Shown here one piece after another: positions 1 to 11,243 of a stretch of 64,000 nucleotides of DNA (position 1 is the stretch's first letter; every line of letters starts with the position of its first letter). Position numbers and translations under genes: made by a program. The notes under the pieces were generated by a model, which searched no databases, was not told where the DNA came from, and worked only from the letters and a program-made list of their open reading frames with translations. The stretch comes from Limanda limanda. Its lineage: Eukaryota; Chordata; Actinopteri; Pleuronectiformes; Pleuronectidae. The stretch spans positions 27,719,027-27,783,026 of the forward strand of contig NC_083646.1 in the NCBI RefSeq assembly GCF_963576545.1, given 5' to 3'.

Positions 1-22
1 ACACACAAACGCACACACGCAC

Positions 23-104
<82 letters not shown>
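1..104. repeat. CA dinucleotide microsatellite
   Basis: An almost pure CA run, with a few CG-containing units in the first 30 bases, reaches the left edge of the window, so its true length is unknown. Short CA runs followed by CTCG also occur inside the hAT copies at about 9830 and 35640. The sequence after this run does not match those elements, so I treat it as a simple repeat. Confidence 0.95.
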
Positions 105-106
<2 letters not shown>

Positions 107-1079
107 GACAAACTAGGACTGGGTGCAGGTGAAGCATCGGCACCATGGTTAAAGGTTGGATCAAGGTTAGAGACACAGATCAAACATTCTCCACTATTCC
201 CAAAGCGCCGGGATCTAACGCCAAACCTATAGTTTCTGCAGCTTCCTGCGCTTCACTGCTCAGGTTTTATATCATCTGCACATGACCTTCCACGGCCTGT
301 GACGGACACTTAATAATTTCTGCTCCAATTCCACTACGACCATCATTCTGAGAAATCACTTTACTTTTAAACTTTGCATCATCTAATTCAATTTATAACT
401 TTTCGTGTGGTCTAATTTAATTATATTTTTAAGAAATGGCGAACACCTAAAATGAAAAAAATTAATTGGCATCAGGATAATTGCATTAAAATGTGTATTA
501 AACGTTAAATAAAACATGTGATTTATGATTACAAGGTAAAGCACGATCCTAAAACAACAGAAGGAAAACAATTGGTTGTTTCCTTTAATTTTAGCATCCA
601 TGTTATTTATGTTTTGCATTTGTAACACGCTGGCTCCTGTGATACAAATATCAAGAAGAAGCAGCCCACACGCTGACTCCTTTCGGTCAGGTGCGAAGTT
701 AATCCGCGTCTGTTTCAGCTGAGGTGAGCGTGCACATCCATGTGCGCGCCAGAGACAGGACACAGGCAACAGCATTACCACGTGGAATGATGCGTTCAGG
801 AGCTCATCCTAAATCCTCATCAACACAGGGAGTACGTGTTGTGACCGCTCGATTAGAAATACTGAAAGACGTGACTTTGACACACAAGCTACGGGCACGC
901 ATTTAATGTCATTCAACTGCAAGTATGGCTCATGATTCCGTGCTAAAGTGAATTAAAAGGACCTGATGTGGCACCCGATATTTGTGTGATGCTGTTGAGG
1001 ATTTCTTTTTAGCCGTATCCGAAATCAGCTCTGTAATGATTTTGTCACCCACTCATGTTTCACAAAGAATTGATCATGG
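105..1079. other. Upstream non-coding sequence, nothing recognised
   Basis: No coding exon, repeat terminus or RNA gene is visible. Open frames here are short and have no recognisable protein content. The stretch lies upstream of vps13b and is either intergenic or 5' flanking. Confidence 0.5.
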
Positions 1080-1263
1080 AAGTGAAGTCCAAATTTCCTA
1101 CAGGACTGAAAGGCAACACCAGGCATACGGAAGCCGCGATGATTCTGACGCATGACGTTTGAGCTGAAGTTGTAGGAGAGATGTGGCTAATGGTAACGGG
1201 AGGAATAGGTTATATTAAAACCTCGAAGTGAAGCAATTGCCACAAGACTCAGACGGGGGTGAA
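1080..1263 (+). promoter_or_regulatory. vps13b: Weak candidate promoter / non-coding first exon of vps13b
   Basis: Vertebrate VPS13B has a non-coding first exon, so one should lie upstream of 2199. This stretch holds two CRE/ATF-like words (TGACGCA and TGACGTT near 1147-1160) and ends at a donor-like GTAAGA beginning at 1264. There is no clear TATA box or CpG island. This is inference only, and the real first exon could lie to the left of the window. Confidence 0.2.
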
Positions 1264-2198
1264 GTAAGAATATGTTTTTCTATTGTTCCTCGTGGCCAAA
1301 GGTTTTATTCAGCCGAAACGAACGCACTTTGTAGCACTTCTTCTAGGTTAGCTTAGCTTATTTGCTCTGATGCTACAATGTACACAGCTAGAATGACAGA
1401 AGAGCATTGCTAGCCACTCTAGCGTTAACTGTAAGTCAAATACTCTACTACACAGTATAAATGCTTTAAAACACCAAGTTTGATTTGGTTACTTTGCTCT
1501 GCATTTAGCGTGGCGAACTGCTGGTAGCTGGATGCTGGCACATTAGCAAGCAGACCAACTAGGGCACAGCTGTGAATCAAAACAAAACTACATACAAGAA
1601 GAACCACTGAAATTCATTCAGTTTATAATATTGTCAGTAGTTAAATGCACATATAACATGTATGTTAGGTTTACAGAGACCTTACCTCCTGAGGTTTTGC
1701 AGCAACAATGTGCACGTCATGCTATAAAACAGTTACATACATTGTAGTGCTGAATTTGAGTTTGAAGCTAGTTTGTTTTAATTTCAATAACAATTGTATA
1801 ACATTATATTTTACATATTAGTGGAATATGAGGCAATAATACATGTTGTCTGGTCACAACTGCAGAGATGCACATATGTACACACTGTAGCTTGAATTAT
1901 GGCTCCATTCCATTCAATGCAATTATGCTAGTGAGGGGGCATGCACTTCACTGTTAATTTGAGGAAGGCCGCTGCTGAATGGAATGCAGAAATCATTATT
2001 AATATGCCTTTAACCTGTCGTACCATTCTATGATTATTTAGAAATATCTTCCATGAAAAATATGAAAACATATATGCTTAATATCTGCATCTGACCAAAG
2101 CTTTAGGAGCAGTAGTGTTTCTTATAAGATGGTATAATGAGACAACATGTTGAATCAACACATAATTTTGTCCAATGTTTGTTATGTGTTCAAGACAG
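1264..2198. other. AT-rich non-coding sequence before the first coding exon
   Basis: Nothing beyond short chance frames is visible. If the candidate first exon is right, this is vps13b intron 1, ending at an AG at 2197-2198 just before the exon with the start codon. Confidence 0.45.
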
Positions 2199-2205
2199 GG
2201 ACAAG

Positions 2206-2352
2206 ATGTTGGAGTCCTATGTCACACCGCTCCTCATGAGCTATGTCAACAAGTATATAAAGAATCTGAAGCCATCTGACCTGCAGCTGTCTCTATGGGG
2301 AGGAGATGTGGTGCTCAGCAAGTTAGACCTGAAACTGGATGTACTGGAACAG
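2206..2352 (+). CDS. vps13b: vps13b coding exon 1 (start codon, chorein-domain N-terminus)
   Basis: This exon encodes residues 1-49 of VPS13B, a very large bridge-type lipid-transfer protein of the Golgi; loss in humans causes Cohen syndrome. The peptide starts MLESYVTPLL and includes NLKPSDLQLSLWGGDV, the conserved start of the VPS13 chorein domain, the end that docks at the donor membrane. An in-frame ATG at 2137 was rejected because it lies before the likely acceptor AG (2197-2198) and the residues after it are unlike the family; the ATG at 2206 matches the known start. The exon ends after LDVLEQ in phase 0 at a GTACAG donor. The start context ACAAGATGT is acceptable. Confidence 0.95.
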
Positions 2353-2719
2353 GTACAGTATACTGCACGTAAACTCTGCTTTTCTCTCTTTTGAGTCTTT
2401 TGCAAGTCCAAGAGAGTACTTATAAGAATGACAGACATTGGATCTTCTCCTCATAATGTGGAAAACCCCCAGGTTTCAGAGGAAGGTTGTTACTGTAGCT
2501 TTGAGCTCACCATTGTTTTGTAGCTCAAGGATTTCATGTTGTTGGTTCTCAGGCACAACCGCTGGTTTCACATTAAACAGTGTAGCAAACCTGCCTTTTT
2601 GTTGACATTTCATATTCTGATAGCACCGCCCAATTGCTTGAAAGTTGTTTGCATTTGCAAACTCACCAGCAGTCAGATATCATGGCAGGCTTCTCTTTAC
2701 TTGCAGAGTTAATAGTAAT

Positions 2720-3450
2720 TAGGGATGCACCGATCCGATATTTGTATCGGTATCGGTACCGATATTGAAGAAATTTCAAGATCGGGTATCGGTGACAATG
2801 GGCCGATCCATATCGGCGGATCTATTCAGTGTAATTCTATGCTGTGCGCTGTGAGTGACGTCATACGCAAGCAACACGCCGTGTTTACAAAATGCAGCGA
2901 GCGAAAGGATCAGCTCCCCCGTGTCACTTATGAGTTTAACAGCACACTGGGTGGGGGGGGGGGGGTCCGGTGGCGCCTCACGGCGTCGCTGGTGCGGGGG
3001 GCTTTTTCTCATTTTCTTGGGACCGCGGGGTGGTGTCCGCCGGAGGGGCCCCCAGCGGGCGACGTAGCTGAGGTGATCCGCGAGAAGGGCCCGACACGCG
3101 TCCAGAGCTACAGTCTATGGTCCAGAGTCGCCGCCGCTGCCGACCGCCGTACCCGGTCCCCTCCGACGGCCCGCCTTCCGCACCGGCGACGACTCTGGAC
3201 CATAGACTGTAGCTCTGGACGCGTGTCGGGCCCTTCTCGGGGATAACCTCAGCTACGTCGCCCACTGGGGGAACCCTCCGGTTTGGGGGCCCCTCCGGCG
3301 GTGCGCCTCGGCTGGCGCCGAGCAGCTGACTCAGAACAGGACCAGGGGAATCCGACTGTTTAATAAGTATCGGTATCGGATCGGTATCGACCGATACTAA
3401 ACCTCAGATATCGGTATCGGAGGTGAAAAAAGCGGATCGGTGCATCCCTA
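2720..3450. mobile_element. Non-autonomous hAT-type DNA transposon, 731 bp, 8-bp TSD
   Basis: The ends are imperfect terminal inverted repeats beginning TAGGGATGCACCGATCCG on both strands. The flanks carry a perfect 8-bp target duplication, ATAGTAAT, at 2712-2719 and 3451-3458, as expected for hAT elements. Inside each end are short tandem TATCGG units. The centre is strikingly GC-rich compared with the intron and forms a large hairpin (3037-3301). No transposase is encoded; open frames across the hairpin are low-complexity by-products of its base composition. Confidence 0.92.
3037..3301. repeat. Long inverted repeat (hairpin) inside the hAT element
   Basis: A left arm of about 95 bases (3037-3131) is repeated in inverse orientation at about 3182-3301, with only a few mismatches and about 20 extra bases in the right arm. 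The spacer is about 50 bases. Shared landmarks are CCGCCGGAGGGGCCCCC at the outer ends and the GGCCCGACACGCGTCC block in each stem. It belongs to the transposon and not to vps13b. Confidence 0.9.
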
Positions 3451-4673
3451 ATAGTAATACAGTGGTAACTCTTTCCAGTTGCACATGCCACATCATGCAT
3501 TATGCTTGCAAAGACATCTTGAAAAATTCTCATTCCAATTTCTGCTCAACAATTTGTATCATTATTAAGAGAGCCAGAACCTGATATTAAGTTAAAATCC
3601 AAATACCATGCAATATTTACTGGCAATTATAAAATTTGGATCTTATTATTAGATTTCTTTCATAATTATGAGAGACACATATGTGATAAGGTCTCATCAG
3701 GTCTCAGCGGCTCACTGTGTGGTTGGCCCAGATCTTCCTATTTTTTGGTGTTTTGGGCCAGGCCTCCACTTTCCCACAGTTTAATTTAACATGATTTTGT
3801 TTTGTTTTTGTTCTTGTTCATATATTTTGCTTAACCTTACCTTTGGTGTTGCATCTTCCTTTTATGTTGCCATTACTGGGTTGAGCCAAGCAAACATTTC
3901 AGGTTGTGGCCGTAATACTAGCAAACAGCAGCAAACAGAGAATTTTTACTGTCATTTGGAGGAGGTTTGATGGATTTTCTCAGATATTTTGCTCTGCAGT
4001 CTTATTTGACACAGTGTTCCTTTTACATGTGTAATGTCTGGATTCGATCAATCTACCTTGAGTTAAAATAATTTTCTCTTAAGAGGGTTCTGACTGCTTC
4101 TGAAGACCAGACCAAAATCGTACCCAACCCAAAAGAGATTGTGATGATAGTGGGAATCGTATGCAGATTTGATGTGAACGCCATATCAAAAATCTTGGCA
4201 ACTGTGACTTTGTTTTATTGCATTTAATTTTGACAATGCCTCTTTTAAAATGTGCAATTAGAGATCATCTTCCTAATAGAGTAGATTGTAATGAAACATT
4301 GTGTGGTTTACTGCAAATCCATGACAGCTTTTTTCAGAAATCTGTTTTGTTATTAGTTTTTGGGCTTAGACGTACAGGACTTGTTCTCACACCAAGTGGT
4401 TCAAGATGCTGAACAATGATTTGTCTGCCCCTGAGAAAATCTGACTGATTTTGTTAAAAGTGTCCTATGTGTAATTTGTAGCTGTTTTTTTTTATTATCA
4501 TCTCATCTCCAAATATAAGTTTAAAAGTACTGTTTAGAAAATGGATGGATTAAGGCTCCAAATAGTCTTGAAACCATAATGTCAGTATTGACTCAATAAC
4601 AGATGTAATATCATGGCGATTATTCTTTTAGTAATTATGTGTTGTTTTCATCTTTTCGTTTCTTTGCACATAG

Positions 4674-4817
4674 GAGTTAAAGCTGCCTTTTACATTCATG
4701 AGTGGTCATATCCATGAACTGCGTATCCATGTCCCCTGGACTAAGCTGGGTTCAGAGCCTGTAGTCATCACCATCAACACCATGGAGTGCATTCTCAAGC
4801 TGAGGGATGGAGCGCAG
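4674..4817 (+). CDS. vps13b: vps13b coding exon 2
   Basis: Encodes residues 50-97, starting ELKLPFTFMSGHIHELRIHV and including the VPWTKLGSEPVVITINTMEC segment of the VPS13 chorein domain. The acceptor is CACATAG and the donor is CAG/GTGAGT. Both boundaries are phase 0, so it joins directly to the first coding exon. The sequence agrees almost residue for residue with vertebrate VPS13B. Confidence 0.96.
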
Positions 4818-7800
4818 GTGAGTTCTTAGCTGGTATGAGAAACATATTATATATTCCCCTACAGATATTGAACAGTGCTGGCCAGATTTGCCTGTTATTT
4901 TTGCTAAATTCCTTCCTTCAGCAAAGCTTTCTCAGTCTTTTTTGGCTGTTTCCAACACGTTTTGTAATGGCTTTTGCTTTGAACAAACACAAGTGTTGTC
5001 ATCAGTCAACTTACCCATGTATGATACAATATTTGTCATGTTAAAACACAAAATCTGTTTGTTAAAAACAAAACCTAATATTTATTATTTAAGTACAACT
5101 GTTTCTTAGATCAGCTACACCAGTACCACTGCTTACTCAAGTAGTTTGGTGATAAGGCAAGGTGCAGTCATTTGATATAATATAATAAATTGTTTCTGGA
5201 CTGGGATCGGGCATAATGACAGCCAAGTATGAAGTTGAGAACATTAGTCTCAGTCTATGAGTTGGGAGAATTTGTTTGGGATTTCTTTTTTTTACTGAAG
5301 CTACAATTTCTAGCAACAGAGCTTATTTATATCATCCATATTTGCTATTGTACATTATGGTTTATTATATAGTGTACTATATAGGGTAGGGTATCATTTA
5401 TCTTTTTTTTTGCTAACAGCTTTTCTTGCTAAGTCAAATTGGATGTTGAAATTTAAGCATTAAATGGGTTAGTGTTAGGGTTATAAGCATATATAAAGCA
5501 AATAATAAAATAAAAATAGGGGCACAACTCATACCAAATTTAACTAACTTACTAAACTAATAACATAACCAACTAACTAAATTTAAGTGAAACCTAACCC
5601 AATGAAAACTATTTAAATAATGGTTTCAGTGGTTAATAGAGCAAAATACTCCAGCTCCAAACTCATCCTCAACTTTCTCTCCACCACTGTTGACAGATGT
5701 GCTTGGCATGGGGTCCAACAAGCAGTCAAACAAGGTGCATCCCACGGCTTTCAATTGTATCCCATGCTTTGCTGGGTAATTCATTAAGTTTGTTGTGTTC
5801 TTTACACAGAATTGTAACAAATCCAAGCATTTGCTACACCTCCTAGTGGCGGAATCCTTTCAGGTGAAATCCACCCACACTTTGAAAGTTTAGCATGAGG
5901 CATTTCAATGTGGTGTCAACTCGAATTTGAGGTAGCTACTAGCTAGAGCCATGTAGAGAGTGTGTTGCCACCAAAGTAAAGTGTAATCCTAAGTAGGCAC
6001 CGGCAGTGATGCTTATTTTGCCTGTAAGCAGGGCAACTGCTATGTAGTTCACGCACAGAAATGAGGCGTAATCAGGGGTAGGTCCGGCAGGTACCGACTC
6101 TGAAGGTTCTCGTGCCTGATTGGCATCAGATTTCAGTGCCCACCCTAGTACAGTATATGGTAGGCACTTCATAAGCAAAAAAAAACTTGTTGATTTGAGT
6201 TGAAATGAATCAGTGCCTGATTGAGGCAAAATGATGAATTTATGACAGTGATGGATTGTAATCTATATTTTCAAAAGCTGATGTAATGAGTTGCAATGAG
6301 GAACACATTCGAGAATTTCGAGATGAAAGTGTTTTGCCGCCCATACTACCAGAATTAAGTATTAGCAATTTATCAAGAGACGCATCTGCTTTTATTTTGA
6401 AACAGATGGATTTCAGGGGGGGGGGGGGGGTTGAGTCGGATTTTCGGCCCGCCAGGCCTATACAGCACTGGGGGAAACCCTGTGCTGCACCATCTTAAAC
6501 ATATCATTGTTCTGTTTTATTTAATAAGCTGTGAAATTCTTATGGACAGGATTTAAAACTACTTCATGAGCAAAATGAGACTATATCTTTGAAATCTGGC
6601 TGCTAAAAGATGCAATGTTGAGTTTTTGACCCGTAGGAGCACTATGGAGTTTTCTTTTATGTTTGCATATACTTTTTGTGTGTCTCATGAGCAATATGCT
6701 CACAAAGGCAGATAATAATTGAGCACTGTAAGCTATTAAACAATGTACATAATGTAATATTTCAACTTTTAAGACAAATTGGGCTTAACACTGTGTTTTG
6801 TTAGCCATTGCAGAATGTAAACAGAAACTTATTTGCTCGCATAAGGAATACACAGGGCACCATTTAGAAATACGGAATATATTTTGTTCTTATTGATTAA
6901 GCACTGTCATCATCACGGGCATACATCTCAGAACAGTTCTTACTAGATACATATTAATAATATTTATTCATAAATACATTTTTAAAGTGTGGTATATGAA
7001 AGGCATCTTAAATGTATTTTTGCATGAGAGCCTGGTCCTACTTTTGCCACCCATGTGGTTTGCAAACTTGAGTGTAACTCAGCACTGGCCCTTTATGGAA
7101 AGGTTGAGGTTTCAAGGCCAGATGTCCCAGAAGAAACACATTTCAAGGGAAGTCAATTACAGCTAATTACATAGACTGCGGCAAAAAGATTTGTAACACT
7201 TGAGCTGCCCAGAACTAATGGTAAATATCAAACTATGCAGGTGGCTACTGGTCATGCGATCAGGTTTCCTGTTCAATGGAAATCTAAACCTTTTTTATGG
7301 TTCATTTGCCAGTGCTGGTGTAATGAATAGCCAGAGAAGACAGCAGTTTGTTACATATGTTTTTTAAAGACTTCTAGTCAAGAAAATAATTTTGGTGAAT
7401 TGCAAATGACATTTAGACAAATAATTAAGCGGTATGTACACCCATGAGACATAATTTGGATCAATGCCAGACTTACAACAGAAGTTCTTCTAGCGTGTGG
7501 AATTTAAATGACCTGCGTCAATTCTGTCTTATGTGAGTGGGAGGCTGAAGGCTGACTCCTGTGTTCTTAGGCCAAGAAAATGCTGTCAGTTTTCTTATAT
7601 ACTTTAGATTTGTGTAATTCAGTAACTTGTATTACCCTTGTTTGATCTTAATTAAACAGTCACCATTGTCTGTACTTCAGAAAAACAACAATATTTGTTA
7701 TGTCATCTCTGTGGTGGCATTTTCCTACCCCAAAGAGAATTTCTTTGATTGAAAAGGCAGGCATATAGTTCCTTGTCACATTAGATATTATTCTAAAACA

Positions 7801-8784
7801 TGTCAGGCGCTGGTCCAAATTGAATCAGATCCTAGCCGTGATGCAGAGAGGTGCATAACTTTAGGCAATGACAGTTGTCATTGAAGCACTCAAGTAAATT
7901 AAGTAATGGCTTATCTGATTCTAAAAGAAATGTTTATCTGTGCATGGAAAATGTTACACTCTAAATTTAGTAGATTACTAGTGTTTATTTTCTCAGTAGA
8001 GACAGGATATTTGGGCTTCATGTGGCCAAAGTGTGGAAATGATAAATTATATAATTAACTGGGTTTGTTTTCATAATTACTGTTCAAGCCGAAGCGCTTG
8101 CCTGTAAAAACATTGTGTTGTGTAATTCACTTTTTTCTAAATGTTCGTATTTTTCCTTGAGAGGAACTGGGTAATATTAGGGATATTGAGATTGTTTAAC
8201 AGGGCCCATCTGCAAAGTACCAAGAGCGACTTACAATTATAGTTTCCAGCAAATGTGGAAAGTTCGGCAACAGTTGGAGATTACAGCTGCTGCTGACAGT
8301 GTAATTGCTTGAAATAAGCTGTAATGAAGATTTGTAGTGCAGAACGCATAGTGAAAAAAAAGTAACCTTGTTCTGACATTAATTTCACAAACCAGTGGCC
8401 ATATGCAAACAAATACATTGTGTAGATATAGACTTATCTACACATGTGTAGATATGTATATGTCTACTTTTACCTAACGTGTAGACCGTTCACATGTTTT
8501 CTTCAGTACACTCTGTTTTAAAGGTGTTTAAAGTAACACCTTTATTTAGTTTTTAGATATACAATTAGATTAAATCCTGGTTTGTGTCTAAGAACTAAAG
8601 TATGTGACAAGAGATTGGTCATGGGGAAAGAGTTTTAGAGTTGTTAACTTAATTTCTTTCTGATGCAAAGATGCACTTATTTTGGCCCCTTGGAAATGGT
8701 TCATCAAGTGAATGAACAGTTTGATCTGAGCACATTCTAGATTAAAAAGCACAGGATAAAACAATGGTTATAAAATCTGTCATT
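4818..8784 (+). other. vps13b: Start of the 31.5-kb vps13b intron, no clear features
   Basis: This intron runs from 4818 to 36285 (31,468 bp, phase 0). Its first 4 kb is AT-rich with scattered short frames. I see only a run of G at 6416-6430, small palindromes near 5367-5384 and 8420-8445, and a transposon-end-like motif at 6470-6482. No exon or RNA gene is supported. Confidence 0.6.
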
Positions 8785-8792
8785 CTATATGC

Positions 8793-10090
8793 CAGTGTTA
8801 ATTTTGGCAGCTATTTTTGATTTAGTCTTAGTCTTAGTCTTTTGACGAAAATGCATATTAGTTTTAGTCACATTTAGTCATTTTTATCCTTCTTAGTTTT
8901 AGTCTAGTTTTAGTCGACGAAAACAAATTACATTTTAGTCTAGTTTTAGTCGACGAAAACAAATTACATTTTAGTCTAGTTTTAGTCACATTTAATAGCC
9001 ACATTAAACTCCTTATCTTCCCTTCTCAGGTCCAGGGACCCCCTGTGTTGTGTCTACAACTGCATACTAGTCTAGCTTTCAGTACTTAGGTTGTCCATTA
9101 TATATCCCTCCTATAGGTCTATAACAGGGGTCGGCAACCTTTACTATCAAAAGAGCCATTTTGCCCCCTCTTCCCCCAAATAAAATTTGTCTGGAGCCGC
9201 AAAACATATTTGATAACAAAGCTGATAAAATTTTATATAAAGTTATACTATACTAATCTGTAGATTATTGCATTTATGAAATTATAGAACAACAATAAAG
9301 AAAACTTGACATTTTATTTATTTTTACCTGTTACAACAAAGGGAAACACTAAATGCTTATGAAGAGGAGAAGAAAATACACAGGCAAGTGTAGGCCTACT
9401 TTGAAATAAATTAAACGCAGAACTATGTAGGGTTATTTGAGTCATCCCCATATTTGTGGGAAATGAATGAAATAAGAAGTACCCTATTTTGAAATAAATA
9501 AAAACATATAGCTGCAGCCTATATATTTTAGTTGGCGTTGGCGAAATGTGAAAACAAAAAGTGAAAGCAGATCAGACTGGAGGCGGACAGTGAAACTGAA
9601 GCTCGGTAGAAACCAACTGCAGCTTCTGCTCTGATCCAGAAGCTGCGGCGCTGATCTCAGAGCAGCTGAGACCAGAGGAACTCTGTGTTTTCACTGTTTC
9701 CATAGTTAAGAAGCAGCCGGTGAGTCAGTGACCGGCCTGCTTCATGTGAACAAGCTCTGATCTCACTGTGTCTCTCTGAGCGAGTGCGTGGGGGCGGAGC
9801 CTCGGGACCGGTGCGCTGTCTGGGAGCACACACACACGCACACACACAGACACACACACTCGACACTCCGGGTACTTCATGACGGCCTGATACGATTATG
9901 TTTTTAAAAATTGTTGTGACTTAGTCAACCGCCAACATTTTCGTTTCGTCTCGTCTCGTTAAAATAGATTTCGTCATAGTTTTTATTTTCAAAGATCCAT
10001 TTCGTTACGTCTTCGTCTCGTCTTAGTCATGGGAAAAGGGGCGTTAACGAATATTTTTCGTTATCGTTATCGTCAACGAAATTAACACTG
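8793..10090. mobile_element. hAT-type non-autonomous transposon, copy 1 (1,298 bp)
   Basis: The ends are CAGTGTTAATTTTGGCAG and, inverted, CAGTGTTAATTTCGTTG. A perfect 8-bp target duplication, CTATATGC, lies at 8785-8792 and 10091-10098. Near the left end are two tandem 36-bp units (8901-8972) rich in TTTTAGTC and GACGAAAAC. A second terminus-like motif, CAGGGGTCGGCAACC, lies inside at about 9126, and a GC-rich core with CA runs at about 9779-9900. No transposase is recognisable. A close relative lies at 34562-35912 in the same orientation. Confidence 0.92.
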
Positions 10091-11243
10091 CTATATGCAG
10101 GCCCTGTATGGAAATTGTAGTTATTAATTGACCATATGGTCTCCATCTAGTATCTTATTTGCCCCATGGAAATCTCATGGAACAAGTTAGCAATTTTCAG
10201 TTCTACCAGCTTCACACTAAACTGTTCACATTCGAGACAGATTTTCTATGTATTTAGTATTTTCTTCTTTAGGTTGTGTTGTCTTTTTAATGTTTTCTAT
10301 CATATTTGGTGGACTGGAGCTGGTATGTGATGCTGAGCATTTGGTTTAAAGGGCCCATATTATGAAAATTCCACTTTTGTAGTGCTTCTACACGTTAATA
10401 GGGGTATCTGGCATGTCTACCGTCCCAAAAACACAACTTTATTGTGGTTCCTCTATGTCAGAAACGATACGCTAGATGGCGTCGGATGGGATTACGACCC
10501 GAAAATACGTCATAGTCTCGCTACATGGCCTTGGACCACCCCCCACCATCATCTCACCGGCTCCTGGGAGAGATGGCCCAGCTCGCCGGCTTCCCAGCTA
10601 GCGAGAAGCCGGGGAGAGACGGTTGAGCCCGGGCCACTCGTGAGCTAACGCTAGCTACCCGTCAGACATTTATGTGGCCGCATAAACATGCCGATCATCG
10701 AGGCGTAGATCCCCGGGACACCTCTAAACGTTGACTCAACAGTGTGGAAGGATGCTGCTGCTGCGACAGCTCCAGCTCCCGCTCCCACTGCTCCCAAACG
10801 ATCATTCAAAACGATATGGTTGCAAGATTGTATCTTTGTCTCCAGTAGCCATATTTCTTTTTTTTTTTTTAACAATCTGTTTATTGAATTTTTACATATT
10901 TAACAAACAAACAATACTGTTCCATCAATAACAATTACAAATGTAATTCCAACATACAGCAGAACAGATACAAACCCCCCACCCCCCTCCCTCCGGCACC
11001 CAGCCCCAACAGATGAGCAAATATTGTTGAAAAATCAAGAATTGAAAAGAATAGATGACATAAATCTTAATAATAATAATAACAATAACAATATAATAGT
11101 AATACTAAAAATAAATAAATGAATAAATAAATAGAAACATATGATCAATACTAAAAAAAAATAAAAATAAATGAAATAAAAAATAAAGAGAAAAAGAAAA
11201 AATATATATATAATAAAAGAAATAAAAGAAAAGAAACACAAGT

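Larger units (their letters stand above)
2353..4673 (+). other. vps13b: vps13b intron between coding exons 1 and 2
   Basis: A 2,321-bp phase-0 intron with GT-AG ends. It contains one hAT element (2720-3450). The rest, 2353-2711 and 3459-4673, is AT-rich and I recognise nothing in it. Confidence 0.85.

Noticed and set aside
2137..2205. In-frame upstream ATG that would extend VPS13B by 23 residues
   Set aside because: It lies before the likely splice acceptor at 2197-2198, and the added residues do not resemble the conserved VPS13B start, which begins at the ATG at 2206.
2725..3265. Overlapping open frames of 70-173 codons on both strands
   Set aside because: They cross a GC-rich hairpin in a hAT MITE, where stop codons are rare because of base composition. 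The proteins are low-complexity and have no domain.
6270..6498. 70-codon frame ending near a hAT-terminus-like GGGGGAAACCCTG
   Set aside because: A matching opposite end and target duplication were not found, and the frame crosses a run of G. It may be an old transposon scrap, but the evidence is too thin.
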